64,000 nt of DNA. Source: Bacillota bacterium. GTDB taxonomy: Bacteria > Bacillota > Clostridia > Oscillospirales > Acutalibacteraceae. Below are positions 16,535-24,336 of the stretch, piece after piece (position 1 is the first letter of the stretch; every line of letters starts with the position of its first letter). The notes below the pieces were generated by a model. That model made no database searches and had not been told where the DNA came from. It was given only the letters and a program-made list of their open reading frames with translations. Location: NCBI GenBank assembly GCA_022706685.1, contig JAKJCA010000006.1, positions 1 to 64,000 of the forward strand. The letters run 5' to 3'. The position numbers and the translations under genes are program-made.

Positions 16535-16888
16535 ATGTCTGAAAACAAATTACTTGACCTATCTTTTGAATATGCGGTTGCGATCGTTCATCTCATTGAC
16601 GGTGTAACTGCGCCGAAAAGTTCCTATATGACCGATCAGCTTGCACGAGCAGGTACATCCGTTGGCGCTAATGTTTACGAGGCGCAGTATGCGCAAAGTA
16701 AAAAAGACTTTGTTGCAAAGTTAGAAATCGCATTAAAAGAATCTTATGAAACAAGCTATTGGTTAAAGCTGATGTGCGAAACAAAAAGAATTGATGTTGA
16801 AGCTTATCAACATACCGAAAAACTGTGCGGCAATATTCGCAGACTTTTAATCGCTTCATGTCAAACCGCAAAGAAAAATACAAAATGA
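16535..16888 (+). CDS. Four-helix-bundle protein (S23/IVP family, Avd-like), copy 1
   Basis: A 117-residue helical protein of the 23S-rRNA-intervening-sequence/four-helix-bundle family (TIGR02436/PF05635). Diagnostic is RAGTSVGANVYEAQYAQ near residues 36-52, then DFVAKLEIALKESYETSYWL. The family fold is shared with Avd, the RNA-binding accessory protein of diversity-generating retroelements; most members have no known role. Start ATG 16535 follows GAAAGAAGGTG; in-frame codons upstream lie within the array. GC content is far below that of its neighbours. It is flanked on both sides by hairpin arrays and shares over half of its central residues with the protein at 50532, which has the same neighbourhood. 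Confidence 0.88.
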   Translation: MSENKLLDLSFEYAVAIVHLIDGVTAPKSSYMTDQLARAGTSVGANVYEAQYAQSKKDFVAKLEIALKESYETSYWLKLMCETKRIDVEAYQHTEKLCGNIRRLLIASCQTAKKNTK

Positions 16889-16954
16889 TATACACATTGT
16901 TGACGCAACAAAAATATGAAGATATACCGCGCTTAGGTTGCCCTTTACCTCGAA

Positions 16955-16980
16955 AAAGCACTTCTTCGGAAGTGTTTTTT
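16955..16980 (+). terminator. Terminator after four-helix-bundle gene 1
   Basis: GCACTTC-TTCG-GAAGTG followed by six T, 70 bases after the stop. The next array starts three bases after the T-tract. The preceding A-run makes it usable on both strands. Confidence 0.8.
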
Positions 16981-16983
16981 CGA

Positions 16984-17153
16984 ATGATGTTTGCCCTGAC
17001 AGGCAAATGATGTTTGCTGCGCAAATGATGCGTGCTTCGCACATGATGCGCGCCGCGGCGCATCGGAGGGCAAACGCCGCATCATTGGCCGCTTGCGGAC
17101 AGCATCATTTCGGCATAGCCGAAACATCATGTTTGCATAGCAAACGCATCATT
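16984..17153 (+). repeat. Hairpin array R2, copy A (word ATGATG)
   Basis: Four forward words ATGATG separate hairpins with stems TTTGCC/GGCAAA, TTTGC/GCAAA, GTGC/GCAC and GCGCC/GGCGC; then four reversed words CATCAT separate CCGCTTGCGG, TTCGGCATAGCCGAA and GTTTGCATAGCAAAC. The centre 17067-17075 is complementary to 16989-16997 of the first unit. It repeats as copies B and C. The open frames crossing it are by-products of word and hairpin lengths. Confidence 0.88.
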
Positions 17154-17189
17154 GCGTTCTCGTTACCCTGAAGAGTACTTTTTCAACGA

Positions 17190-17250
17190 TGTGCAGCGGC
17201 TTGACCGAGTGCTTCACGCCGGCAAAGCCGGCACTTCACTATTGTTTGGA
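17190..17250 (+). repeat. Orphan 3' end of a GTGAAG-type array
   Basis: The stretch containing GACCGAGTGCTTCACGCC and GGCACTTCAC matches the last part of copy D (17810-17850) with few changes. It sits between ATGATG copies A and B, so an array of another type was inserted or recombined here and then mostly lost. Confidence 0.65.
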
Positions 17251-17267
17251 AAAGAGGGCTTTTTCGA

Positions 17268-17436
17268 ATGATGTTTGCCCTGCCGGGCAAATGATGTTTG
17301 CTTCGCAAATGATGCATGCTTCGCATATGATGTGCGCTGCGGCGCATCAAAGGGCAAACGTCGCATCATTGGCCGCTCGCGGACAGCATCATTTCGGCAG
17401 AGCCGAAACATCATGTTTGCACAGCAAACACATCAT
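17268..17436 (+). repeat. Hairpin array R2, copy B (word ATGATG)
   Basis: Same order of hairpins as copy A with scattered changes, many of them compensatory within stems, for example TTTGCCCTGCCGGGCAAA against the looser stem in copy A and GCATGCTTCGCATAT in place of the GTGC/GCAC unit. It begins directly after CTTTTTCGA. Period to copy C is 204 bases. Confidence 0.88.
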
Positions 17437-17471
17437 TGCGTTCCTCTTCACCTTGAAGAGTGCTTTTTCGA

Positions 17472-17640
17472 ATGATGTTTGCCCTGACAGGCAAATGATG
17501 CATGCTGCGCATATGATGCGTGCTTCGCACATGATGCGCGCTGCGGCGCATCAGAGGGCAAACGTCGCATCATTGGCCGCTTGCGGACGGCATCATTTCG
17601 GCATAGCCGAAACATCACGTTTGCATAGCAAACACATCAT
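17472..17640 (+). repeat. Hairpin array R2, copy C (word ATGATG)
   Basis: Third ATGATG copy with the same eight-word mirrored layout, also introduced by CTTTTTCGA. One reversed word has become CATCAC. A 201-base step leads to copy D. Confidence 0.88.
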
Positions 17641-17672
17641 TGCATTCTCATTAGTGTAAATTTCTTTTTCGA

Positions 17673-17850
17673 ATGAAGCGCGCCTTTCGGCACGTGAAGA
17701 AGTGAAGCATGCTTCGCACGTGAAGCGCCGCTTCGCGGCGTTTTGGCGCGCGCTTCGCTTCACAAGGCGCAAAGCGCCGTCTTCACACGAGCGGTCAAGC
17801 CGCGCGGCGGCTTGCGCGAGTGCTTCACGCCGGCACAGCCGGCACTTCAC
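17673..17850 (+). repeat. Hairpin array R2, copy D (word A/GTGAAG)
   Basis: Follows CTTTTTCGA like the other copies but uses ATGAAG/GTGAAG forward and CTTCAC reversed. Hairpins include CATGCTTCGCAC, CGCCGCTTCGCGGCG, GGCGCAAAGCGCC and GCCGGCACAGCCGGC. The centre GGCGCGCGCTTC nearly complements the opening GAAGCGCGCC. This word is the one used in the distant array at 49831, linking the two loci. Confidence 0.85.
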
Positions 17851-17876
17851 GATTGTTTAAGGATCGGATATTTATT

Positions 17877-17904
17877 TTGACAAAACCGCCGTATCTGTTA
17901 GAAT
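17877..17904 (+). promoter_or_regulatory. Promoter of the DUF4838 gene
   Basis: TTGACA (17877-17882), 16-base spacer, TAGAAT (17899-17904), 38 bases before the start codon. Confidence 0.75.
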
Positions 17905-17942
17905 GAACCTGTAAACTGCCGACGGAAAGAAGTGGGTTTCGC

Positions 17943-19943
17943 ATGGCATTTCTGTTTCGCTTTTTGAACCCGACCGCCAAAAAAACCGTTCTCACGGTTT
18001 TGTCCTATCTGCTGTTCGCCTGCACGATGTTCGGCATCGTCAACCCCGCCGCGCCGCCCGCCTTCACCCCGGCGGAAACCGCCGCGCAGGAGGTTGCCGG
18101 CGAAACCGTCACGCTCGCCGACGGCGGCGCGAGCGGTTACGTGATTGTCAAGGGCGCCGCCGCCTCGCCGGCCGAAAACACGGCGGCGGCCAAATTCCGG
18201 GCCATCTTCAAGCAAATCAGCGGCGTGGAACTGCCGATTGTTCCGGACGCGGCCATGCTCCCGACCGCCAAAGAAATTATTATCGGCAAAACCGACCGCG
18301 AGGGCGCGGCATACGCCGTGGACCGCGCCGCGCTCGGGGACGACGGGTTTATCATCAAAACCGTCGGGCAAAACATCGTCATCGCGGGCGGCGAGGTGCG
18401 GGGCACGCTGTACGGCGTCTTCGACTTCTTCCAAAAATTCCTGGGCTGCAAGTGGCTGTCGTCCGACGCCGTGATCATTCCGCCGCGCAAAGCCGTGGCG
18501 GTGCCCGCCGCCATCGATGTGCGGGAGACGCCCGCTTTCCGCTTCCGGGCGCCGACGATGGTTTACAACATGACCTCCGTCAACGCGGACTACGCTCTGG
18601 CAAACAAGATCAACGGCCTGGTCGCTTCCGTCAGCGGCACCGAATACGGCGGCATCATCCGGGATTACCCGGGGCATACCGCGGCGCTCATCGTCCCGCC
18701 GGACAAATATTTCGCAGAACATCCCGAGTATTACGCGCTGACAACGGACGGGAAGAGGGTCACCGACAACCCCTGCCTTTCCAACGAGGACGTCGTCCAA
18801 ATCTATATCGACTACGCCAAAAAGCAGATTGAGGCGAACCCGAACATCACCTCGATCACCATGGGGCTCAACGACAGCGACGTTGTCTGCCATTGCCCCG
18901 CGTGCGAGGCCGTCTACGCAGAGGAGGGCGCGTACTCCGGCACGCTGGTGCGGCTGCTCAACCGCGTGTGCGAAGCCATCCGGCCGCTGAACCCGAACGT
19001 CAAACTGCTGACGTTCGCCTACGCCTGTACGGTGGAAGCGCCCAGGACGGTCTGCGACGAAAACATCATCATCTATTACTGCCCCATCGGCATGTGCTAC
19101 GCCCATCCGCTGCAGGAGTGCGACTACGATATATCCAAGGATACCTGCCGCCAGCTCGTTGAATGGGGCAAGGTCACCGGCAACATCTATATTTTCGAGT
19201 ACCCGATGAATTACAGCGAGCAGGCGCTGCCCTACGCGAAATACGACGCGATGCAGAAGAATATCCGGTTCTATTACGAAAACCACGCGAGCGGCCTGTT
19301 CAACTGCGCCGTCGCCACCTGCGACCCAAACTTCTTCGTGCTGGACAACTACCTGTACGCGAAACTGCTCTGGAACCCTTACGCCGATTTTGAGGCGATC
19401 ATGGCGGAATTCATGACCGACTATTTCGGCGAGGGCTGGCAGTATGTGCGCGAATACCTGCGCATGGTGTCCGAGGAATGCAACGGCAGATCCTTCCTCG
19501 GCGTGCGGCTGCACGCGGTCTGCGTCTCCGGCGCGACGGAGCAGGGCAATCTTTCCATGGGCAGGGACCAGGTGGCATACTGCGACACGCTTTGGGCGAA
19601 AGCGAAGGCGCTGGCGAAAGAGGACTGGCAGCTGAAAAACCTGAGAAGCTGCGAGATTTCCTGGCGGACCTGGAAATCGGACAATTTCAAGGGCGAGTTT
19701 ACGCTGTTCCAGCCGCCGTCCAAACGCTACGCCGCCAACGACCGGCTCTTCGCCGACATCTATGAACTCGGCGTCACCCAGCACGACGAGGGCAGCGTGT
19801 TCGTCTCGCCCGAAGATTACGAACGGCTCGATTTGAACCGGCTCAACCCCACCTTCTGGACGTGGCGCCGGCTCGGGAGGGAAAAGCAGTTCACCGCGGA
19901 CAGTCTGTGGGATATCATTTTCAGCTGGTTCAACGAAATATAG
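17943..19943 (+). CDS. DUF4838 domain protein (secreted or membrane-anchored glycosidase-like)
   Basis: A 666-residue protein. An N-terminal hydrophobic stretch (residues 15-35, TVLTVLSYLLFACTMFGIV) should act as signal or anchor. Residues about 50-190 resemble the alpha-glucuronidase/hexosaminidase-like N-terminal domain (KEIIIGKT, GTLYGVFDFFQKFLGCKW). The DUF4838 core follows, with HPEYYALTTDGKR, the ITMGLNDSDVVCHCPACEAVY segment and NIYIFEYPMNYS. Such proteins are found with polysaccharide-use genes, but no activity is established. The CHCPAC cluster may bind metal. It has its own promoter directly after the last hairpin array and a GC-rich stem-loop after its stop, so it is probably monocistronic. 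Confidence 0.75.
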   Translation: MAFLFRFLNPTAKKTVLTVLSYLLFACTMFGIVNPAAPPAFTPAETAAQEVAGETVTLADGGASGYVIVKGAAASPAENTAAAKFRAIFKQISGVELPIVPDAAMLPTAKEIIIGKTDREGAAYAVDRAALGDDGFIIKTVGQNIVIAGGEVRGTLYGVFDFFQKFLGCKWLSSDAVIIPPRKAVAVPAAIDVRETPAFRFRAPTMVYNMTSVNADYALANKINGLVASVSGTEYGGIIRDYPGHTAALIVPPDKYFAEHPEYYALTTDGKRVTDNPCLSNEDVVQIYIDYAKKQIEANPNITSITMGLNDSDVVCHCPACEAVYAEEGAYSGTLVRLLNRVCEAIRPLNPNVKLLTFAYACTVEAPRTVCDENIIIYYCPIGMCYAHPLQECDYDISKDTCRQLVEWGKVTGNIYIFEYPMNYSEQALPYAKYDAMQKNIRFYYENHASGLFNCAVATCDPNFFVLDNYLYAKLLWNPYADFEAIMAEFMTDYFGEGWQYVREYLRMVSEECNGRSFLGVRLHAVCVSGATEQGNLSMGRDQVAYCDTLWAKAKALAKEDWQLKNLRSCEISWRTWKSDNFKGEFTLFQPPSKRYAANDRLFADIYELGVTQHDEGSVFVSPEDYERLDLNRLNPTFWTWRRLGREKQFTADSLWDIIFSWFNEI

Positions 19944-19968
19944 GAAACGCTTGAAATCGACTGAAATC

Positions 19969-19997
19969 AACGGGGACGCGCGGCGCGCGTCCCCGTT
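19969..19997 (+). terminator. Stem-loop after the DUF4838 gene
   Basis: AACGGGGACGCGC (19969-19981) pairs perfectly with 19985-19997; only the final TTT of the region provides a T-run, so termination may be moderate. Confidence 0.6.
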
Positions 19998-20034
19998 TGA
20001 CGTCGTCGGCAGTCGAAATCTTAAGCACCATGCA

Positions 20035-20151
20035 AATCCAAAAACTCACCAAAATCGGGAAGTTATTGGAACTAATTCCAAAAACTTGTCAATTTATGAC
20101 AGTTTTGGGAATGAAATCCAAAAACTATTGATTTTTACAAAGTTTTGGGAT
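20035..20151 (+). repeat. Three 40-bp-spaced dyads upstream of the DUF4143 ATPase
   Basis: TCCAAAAACT begins at 20037, 20077 and 20117, exactly 40 bases apart. Each is followed about 14 bases later by an inverted partner (AGTTATTGGA, AGTTTTGGGA, AGTTTTGGGA). The third dyad lies across the spacer of the ATPase promoter. This looks like a tandem operator or a set of RNA hairpins controlling the downstream gene. Confidence 0.75.
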
Positions 20152-20156
20152 ATATT
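20128..20156 (+). promoter_or_regulatory. Promoter of the DUF4143 ATPase gene
   Basis: TTGATT (20128-20133), 17-base spacer, TATATT (20151-20156). The 3' arm of the third dyad fills the spacer, so a protein bound there would block RNA polymerase. Confidence 0.7.
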
Positions 20157-20186
20157 GTTATCAACAACGAGCCGGAGGTGTGCTGA

Positions 20187-21380
20187 ATGATTGATAGAAA
20201 AGAATATTTGGATCGATTGATTGGGTTCAAGGATAAACATATTATTAAAGTCATCACGGGTATCAGAAGATGCGGAAAATCGACGCTTTTGGAAATCTAT
20301 CAGGAATATCTGCTTAAAAACGGAATTTTACCCGAGCAGATCATTGCAATCAACTTTGAGGATTATAACAATCGAGCATTAAAGGATTTAACAGCATTGC
20401 ATGATTTTATCAGCGAACGCTTGGTCTCCGGTAAAAAAACATACGTTTTTCTTGACGAGATACAGAATGTTACCGATTTTCCGGTTGTTGTAGACAGTCT
20501 GTACATCAATAAAAATGTCGATTTATATATCACCGGCTCAAACGCCTACATGCTTTCCGGTGAAATAGCAACCTTGCTGTCGGGCAGATATGTGGAGATT
20601 GAAATGCTTCCCTTATCTTTTCACGAGTATGTTCTCAGCACGGGGAATTCAAATGAACTGGCTCGCAAATATATCGAGTATTTGGAAAACAGTTCCTTCC
20701 CGTATACGACCGAACTTGATGGAAATCAAAGGAAGATTTACGACTATTTAAGCGGAATTTATGATACCGTCGTCTTAAAGGATGTTGTCGGCAGATACAA
20801 AATGTCCGATACGATGATACTTGAAAGCATTATCAGACTTATTTTTGACAATATCGGCAATCGGTTGTCTACAAAAAAGATCAGCGATACATTAAACTCA
20901 AACGGAAGAAAAATCGATGTAAAGACGGTTGAAAAATATCTGACCGCGCTTATCGATACATTCATTATTTACCAGGCAAAGCGTTATGATGTGAAAGGTA
21001 AGCAATACCTTAAGACGCTTGAAAAGTATTATGTCGTCGATATCGGGATGAGGGGCATGCTGCTGGGCAACCGCAACTTTGATGCCGGACATATTTTGGA
21101 AAACGTTGTTTATTTAGAGTTGCTGCGCAGAGGCTATAAGGTGTTTGTCGGTAAGGTAGATGCGTTTGAGGTCGATTTTGTTGCGATGAATCAGAAAGGA
21201 ATCACTTATTTTCAGGTTGCGGCAACCGTCAGGGATAAAGATACCTTGGCCAGAGAGTTAAGGCCGCTGCAAAAGATTACCGACAGTTATCCAAAATATA
21301 TTTTATCCCTTGATGATGATCCCGAAGCGGATTATGACGGGATATGCAGAATCAATGCGCTGAACTGGTTGATGAAATAG
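20187..21380 (+). CDS. AAA ATPase with DUF4143 (ATP-binding protein)
   Basis: A 397-residue protein with Walker A GIRRCGKST near residue 26, Walker B TYVFLDEIQNV near residue 86, a sensor-like LYITGSNAYMLSGE near residue 112 and the DUF4143 C-terminal half (VLKDVVGRYK, KTVEKYLTALIDTFIIYQAKRYD, ending in an endonuclease-like FEVDFVAMNQKG segment). This large family is abundant in bacteria and archaea, with no settled function; the C-terminal E-x-D-F-V pattern resembles a PD-(D/E)xK core. Start ATG follows GGAGGTGTGCTGA. Its low GC content indicates horizontal transfer, and the 40-bp dyads in front suggest tight, possibly self-directed, control. Confidence 0.85.
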   Translation: MIDRKEYLDRLIGFKDKHIIKVITGIRRCGKSTLLEIYQEYLLKNGILPEQIIAINFEDYNNRALKDLTALHDFISERLVSGKKTYVFLDEIQNVTDFPVVVDSLYINKNVDLYITGSNAYMLSGEIATLLSGRYVEIEMLPLSFHEYVLSTGNSNELARKYIEYLENSSFPYTTELDGNQRKIYDYLSGIYDTVVLKDVVGRYKMSDTMILESIIRLIFDNIGNRLSTKKISDTLNSNGRKIDVKTVEKYLTALIDTFIIYQAKRYDVKGKQYLKTLEKYYVVDIGMRGMLLGNRNFDAGHILENVVYLELLRRGYKVFVGKVDAFEVDFVAMNQKGITYFQVAATVRDKDTLARELRPLQKITDSYPKYILSLDDDPEADYDGICRINALNWLMK

Positions 21381-21466
21381 ACGAAAAGGGACGGGGCACT
21401 GAAAAGAAAAAGGTCCGCGGGGAAAGCACGGCTGACCCTGCGGGCTTCGATTTTTACGGATAAAGT

Positions 21467-23338
21467 TTACCCGTATATCAGTTTCATGAACATCAGCCCC
21501 GTCAGGATTTCCGCGACGGTCCAGCCGCTCTCAATCGAACACGGCGCCCAGCCGACGTCGTGCGGCACGCCGGCAATCTCCCGCAGGTCCATATCGAACG
21601 CGCGCGCCCAGGCGCCGTCGATGGCTTTGTCTTCGCTTTGGATTTGCGCCAGGCAGAAGAAGCGGGCGATATCCCCCCAGAGGCCGAAAAACATCCGGTC
21701 CCCGGTCGCGTAATAGGCATACGCGAAGCCGAGCGGCAGCCAGTTGACCGAATACAGCAGGTCCGCGACGGGGTCGCCGTTTTCCGCCAAGAGCGAGCAT
21801 TCGCCGGCTTCGCGCCGCGAGCAGTTCGCCCGGTAACCCGTATCCCACTCCGCGTAGCCGCCGCTGGGATGCCAACGCCGCTGAAGGTCTTCGTTCACCC
21901 GGCAGAGCATCGCTTTGTGCCTGTCTTCCCCGCTCGCTTCGTACAGGCAGGCCAGGGGGAAAATCAAGCGGCACATTTCCTGCGTTTCGCTCTGTTCGCG
22001 CAGGGTGTCGGGGTACAGCGCCATGATGGTTTCGAGCCCTTTTCGCGCCGTGTCGAAATAGGCCTGTTTTTTGCAGATTTGATACGCCTGCAGCAGCGCT
22101 GCGTGGTAATAGGCGTTGTAGTGCGCGCTGGCCCGGCCGCTTTCGGTCGTGCGGATGCGCTCCGTTTCCGCCGGCGTGAGCGTCGCGCAGTCGGTGCGGT
22201 TGGGGCGCAGGCCGTCGGTGCCCGTCGTCGCGGCCAGGAAATCGAGCGCCGCGAACGCGTCGTCCAAACGGCGGCGGGCGCCGTCGCTTTTTGAAAAGCG
22301 CGCCCTCAGCAGCGTCGGCAGAACGGCCCGCGCAACATCGTCCTGGTAACAGGTCCCCCACGCGCTTTCGGACCAGCGGACCATGCCCTTGTACGGCCCG
22401 TCTTTGACCTGCAGGTAATCAAAGATGAAATCCTCGAGGTTGTCGGCGACGGCGAGGCTCCTTTGACTGCCGGTGAGCAGGGCGTCCAGGAGGAACGCCC
22501 CGCCCGTTTCCCCGCAGCAGTCGGTCCTGATTTGCGGCGCGGCGTGCTGCCTGCCGTCTTTGGCGTCGATGTGGTGGCTGAATCCCTCGCGCGCGCCGCG
22601 TCTGCCGTCCTCCACGAGAATGCCGGCGTCGGTAAACCAGCGCAGGCCCCTTTGGATACAGTCGTCCAGGCGCCGGTTGGCGTCATGGGTACAGACGGGC
22701 TGAGGGAACGCGGCTTCGACCGCAGAACCGTTGAGCCAGCCGGCGATGTATCGTACGAGCGCGCGCCATTTCGCCAGCGGCGCCAGGCGGGCGCGGTTGA
22801 AGTTGCACAGGCGGAAGGCGCAGACCATCGTCTTTTCGCCGTCGAGCCAGAGCGACGGCGTACCGCACAGCAGTTCTCGCGCGGGCAATTTGACTTTGGT
22901 ATGCGCGCAGAGATAGGGGTGGCAGACCAGCAGGGGCTCGATATTGTCGGGCCGGAAATGGTAGGCCAGCAATTCGTTGTAATGGGTGTCGAAGAGGTCG
23001 CCGGTATCGACGCCTTCCACGCGGGCGCCGCCGGTGAAAACGCTGCGGTGGTGCGTCAGCCGTTCGGGTTCGCCGGCGTACATCTGGCCGAGGGAAGCGA
23101 TGAATTCGCCGAACACCCGTCCCCCCGCTTCGCGGTAGTTTTCAAGGCGGGTTCTCGCCGCCGCGTCGAGGATGATCGGGGCGTCGCCGTTGCCCCCGAG
23201 CAGCGCGACGGAATAAAAACCGTCCAGGGCGGTATCGCCGAGAGTGCGGAAATTGATGATTTGCGCGCCGCAGGACCGTATCAGAACCTCGGACAGGTCG
23301 CTGCCGGCGTCCGAAACAACCAGGATTCTGTTTTTCAT
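21467..23338 (-). CDS. Unknown two-domain protein, glutamine-amidotransferase-like N-terminus plus six-hairpin glycosidase-like C-terminus
   Basis: A 623-residue protein without signal peptide. The first 200 residues look like a Rossmann/GATase-like sensor found at the start of some glycoside hydrolases (ILVVSDAGSDLSEV, SVALLGGNGDAP, GGRVFGEFIASLG). From about residue 220 it becomes helical with repeated hairpins and aromatic turns (GLRWFTDAGIL, YKGMVRWSESAWGTCYQDD, HYNAYYHAALLQAYQI, SVNWLPLGFAYAYYATGD), as in alpha/alpha-six barrels. No catalytic pair can be assigned. Start ATG 23338 follows GGGAGGAAACACATAAAG. It is convergent with the ATPase gene and stands alone. Confidence 0.5.
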   Translation of the reverse strand: MKNRILVVSDAGSDLSEVLIRSCGAQIINFRTLGDTALDGFYSVALLGGNGDAPIILDAAARTRLENYREAGGRVFGEFIASLGQMYAGEPERLTHHRSVFTGGARVEGVDTGDLFDTHYNELLAYHFRPDNIEPLLVCHPYLCAHTKVKLPARELLCGTPSLWLDGEKTMVCAFRLCNFNRARLAPLAKWRALVRYIAGWLNGSAVEAAFPQPVCTHDANRRLDDCIQRGLRWFTDAGILVEDGRRGAREGFSHHIDAKDGRQHAAPQIRTDCCGETGGAFLLDALLTGSQRSLAVADNLEDFIFDYLQVKDGPYKGMVRWSESAWGTCYQDDVARAVLPTLLRARFSKSDGARRRLDDAFAALDFLAATTGTDGLRPNRTDCATLTPAETERIRTTESGRASAHYNAYYHAALLQAYQICKKQAYFDTARKGLETIMALYPDTLREQSETQEMCRLIFPLACLYEASGEDRHKAMLCRVNEDLQRRWHPSGGYAEWDTGYRANCSRREAGECSLLAENGDPVADLLYSVNWLPLGFAYAYYATGDRMFFGLWGDIARFFCLAQIQSEDKAIDGAWARAFDMDLREIAGVPHDVGWAPCSIESGWTVAEILTGLMFMKLIYG

Positions 23339-23635
23339 CTTTATGTGTTTCCTCCCTTTATGGCGCGGCGGCGTTTGGCCCAGCGTTCCCCGGCAAAGGC
23401 CCGCAGCGGTTTACGGTAAAAGCAAACGATATTTTGAAATTATTCTATCATAACTTGGCCGAGAACGATTGATTTCTTTCAGCGGCATAGCGGACGTCAA
23501 CATGGCCGCCGCCGGCAAGTTCAACAAAAAAGACGGCACGCCCCGGGTCACCCAATGACGCACGCGAACCGAAAACACGCACGCGAGCGCCGGCAAAACC
23601 GGCGCTTTACTGTTTCGCGCGCCGCGGCGTCCGCC
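23339..23635. other. Intergenic stretch before the DUF2284 gene
   Basis: No credible gene. It contains the leader of the minus-strand gene and a terminator-like hairpin at 23586-23606 (AGCGCCGG/CCGGCGCT). A short plus-strand open stretch ends at the TGA near 23558 but resembles nothing I know. Confidence 0.4.
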
Positions 23636-23664
23636 TTGACACCGCGGCGGGGTTGCGTTATATT
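23636..23664 (+). promoter_or_regulatory. Promoter of the DUF2284-GNAT pair
   Basis: TTGACA (23636-23641), 17-base spacer, TATATT (23659-23664). Confidence 0.75.
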
Positions 23665-23773
23665 CTTGAAAGCGCGCATGCCCCGCCGGTCCCGGGGGCG
23701 GGCGGGCGCAAAGCCGGACGGACGGGGAACGCCAATGTTCCCTTTTTTGATAATAAGAACGGAGAAAACGGCG

Positions 23774-24313
23774 ATGGCGGATTGCGGCGCCCTGATAAAA
23801 GAAGCGCTTGAGCAGGGGTTTTCTTTCGCGTGCGAGCTCAACGTCGAGGCCCTCGAGTTCATGCCCGAGGTGCGCGCCATGTGCGCGGCCGACCGCTGCC
23901 AAAGTTACGGCAAAAGCTGGAACTGCCCGCCCGGCTGCGGCACGGTGGAGGAGGCGGCGCAAAGGGCTTCCGCCTTCAAGCAGGGGATTCTGGTGCAGAC
24001 CATCGGGCAGCTGGAGGACGATTTCGACTGGGAAGGCATCGAGGCCGCGCACCAAAGGCACCGCGAGAACTTCGAGGCCTTCACCGCCAAACTGCGCGGC
24101 CGTTTCGGCGACTTGATGCCCATGGGCGTGGGCGCTTGCTCGATTTGCGAAACGTGCACCTACCCCGACGCGCCCTGCCGATACCCAGAGCGCGCCGTGC
24201 CGCCGATGGAAGCGTACGGCCTGTTTGTCAGCAAAGTCTGCTCGCTGTCCGGCGCGAAGTACAACAACGGCCCGCAGACGATCACTTTTACGAGTTGTTA
24301 CCTTTTGCCATAG
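23774..24313 (+). CDS. DUF2284 metal-binding protein
   Basis: A 179-residue Cys-rich protein. Clusters are CAADRCQSYGKSWNCPPGCG near residues 36-55 and CSICETCTYPDAPCRYP near residues 118-134, the usual pattern of the DUF2284 (predicted metal-binding) family common in anaerobes; an iron-sulfur cluster is plausible. Function is unknown. ATG 23774 follows GGAGAAAACGGCG; the longer upstream frame has no homology. It is followed after 23 bases by a GNAT gene that probably shares the transcript. Confidence 0.8.
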   Translation: MADCGALIKEALEQGFSFACELNVEALEFMPEVRAMCAADRCQSYGKSWNCPPGCGTVEEAAQRASAFKQGILVQTIGQLEDDFDWEGIEAAHQRHRENFEAFTAKLRGRFGDLMPMGVGACSICETCTYPDAPCRYPERAVPPMEAYGLFVSKVCSLSGAKYNNGPQTITFTSCYLLP

Positions 24314-24336
24314 AACGCCACGACGGAGGGATCCCG

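Noticed and set aside
17189..17659. Open reading frames crossing the arrays
   Set aside because: They arise from hairpin and word lengths that keep frame; the peptides are low-complexity repeats with no start signals.
16318..17850. Hairpin arrays as a CRISPR
   Set aside because: The constant element is only 6-7 bases, it reverses orientation halfway, the variable parts are palindromes rather than unique spacers, and no cas gene is present.
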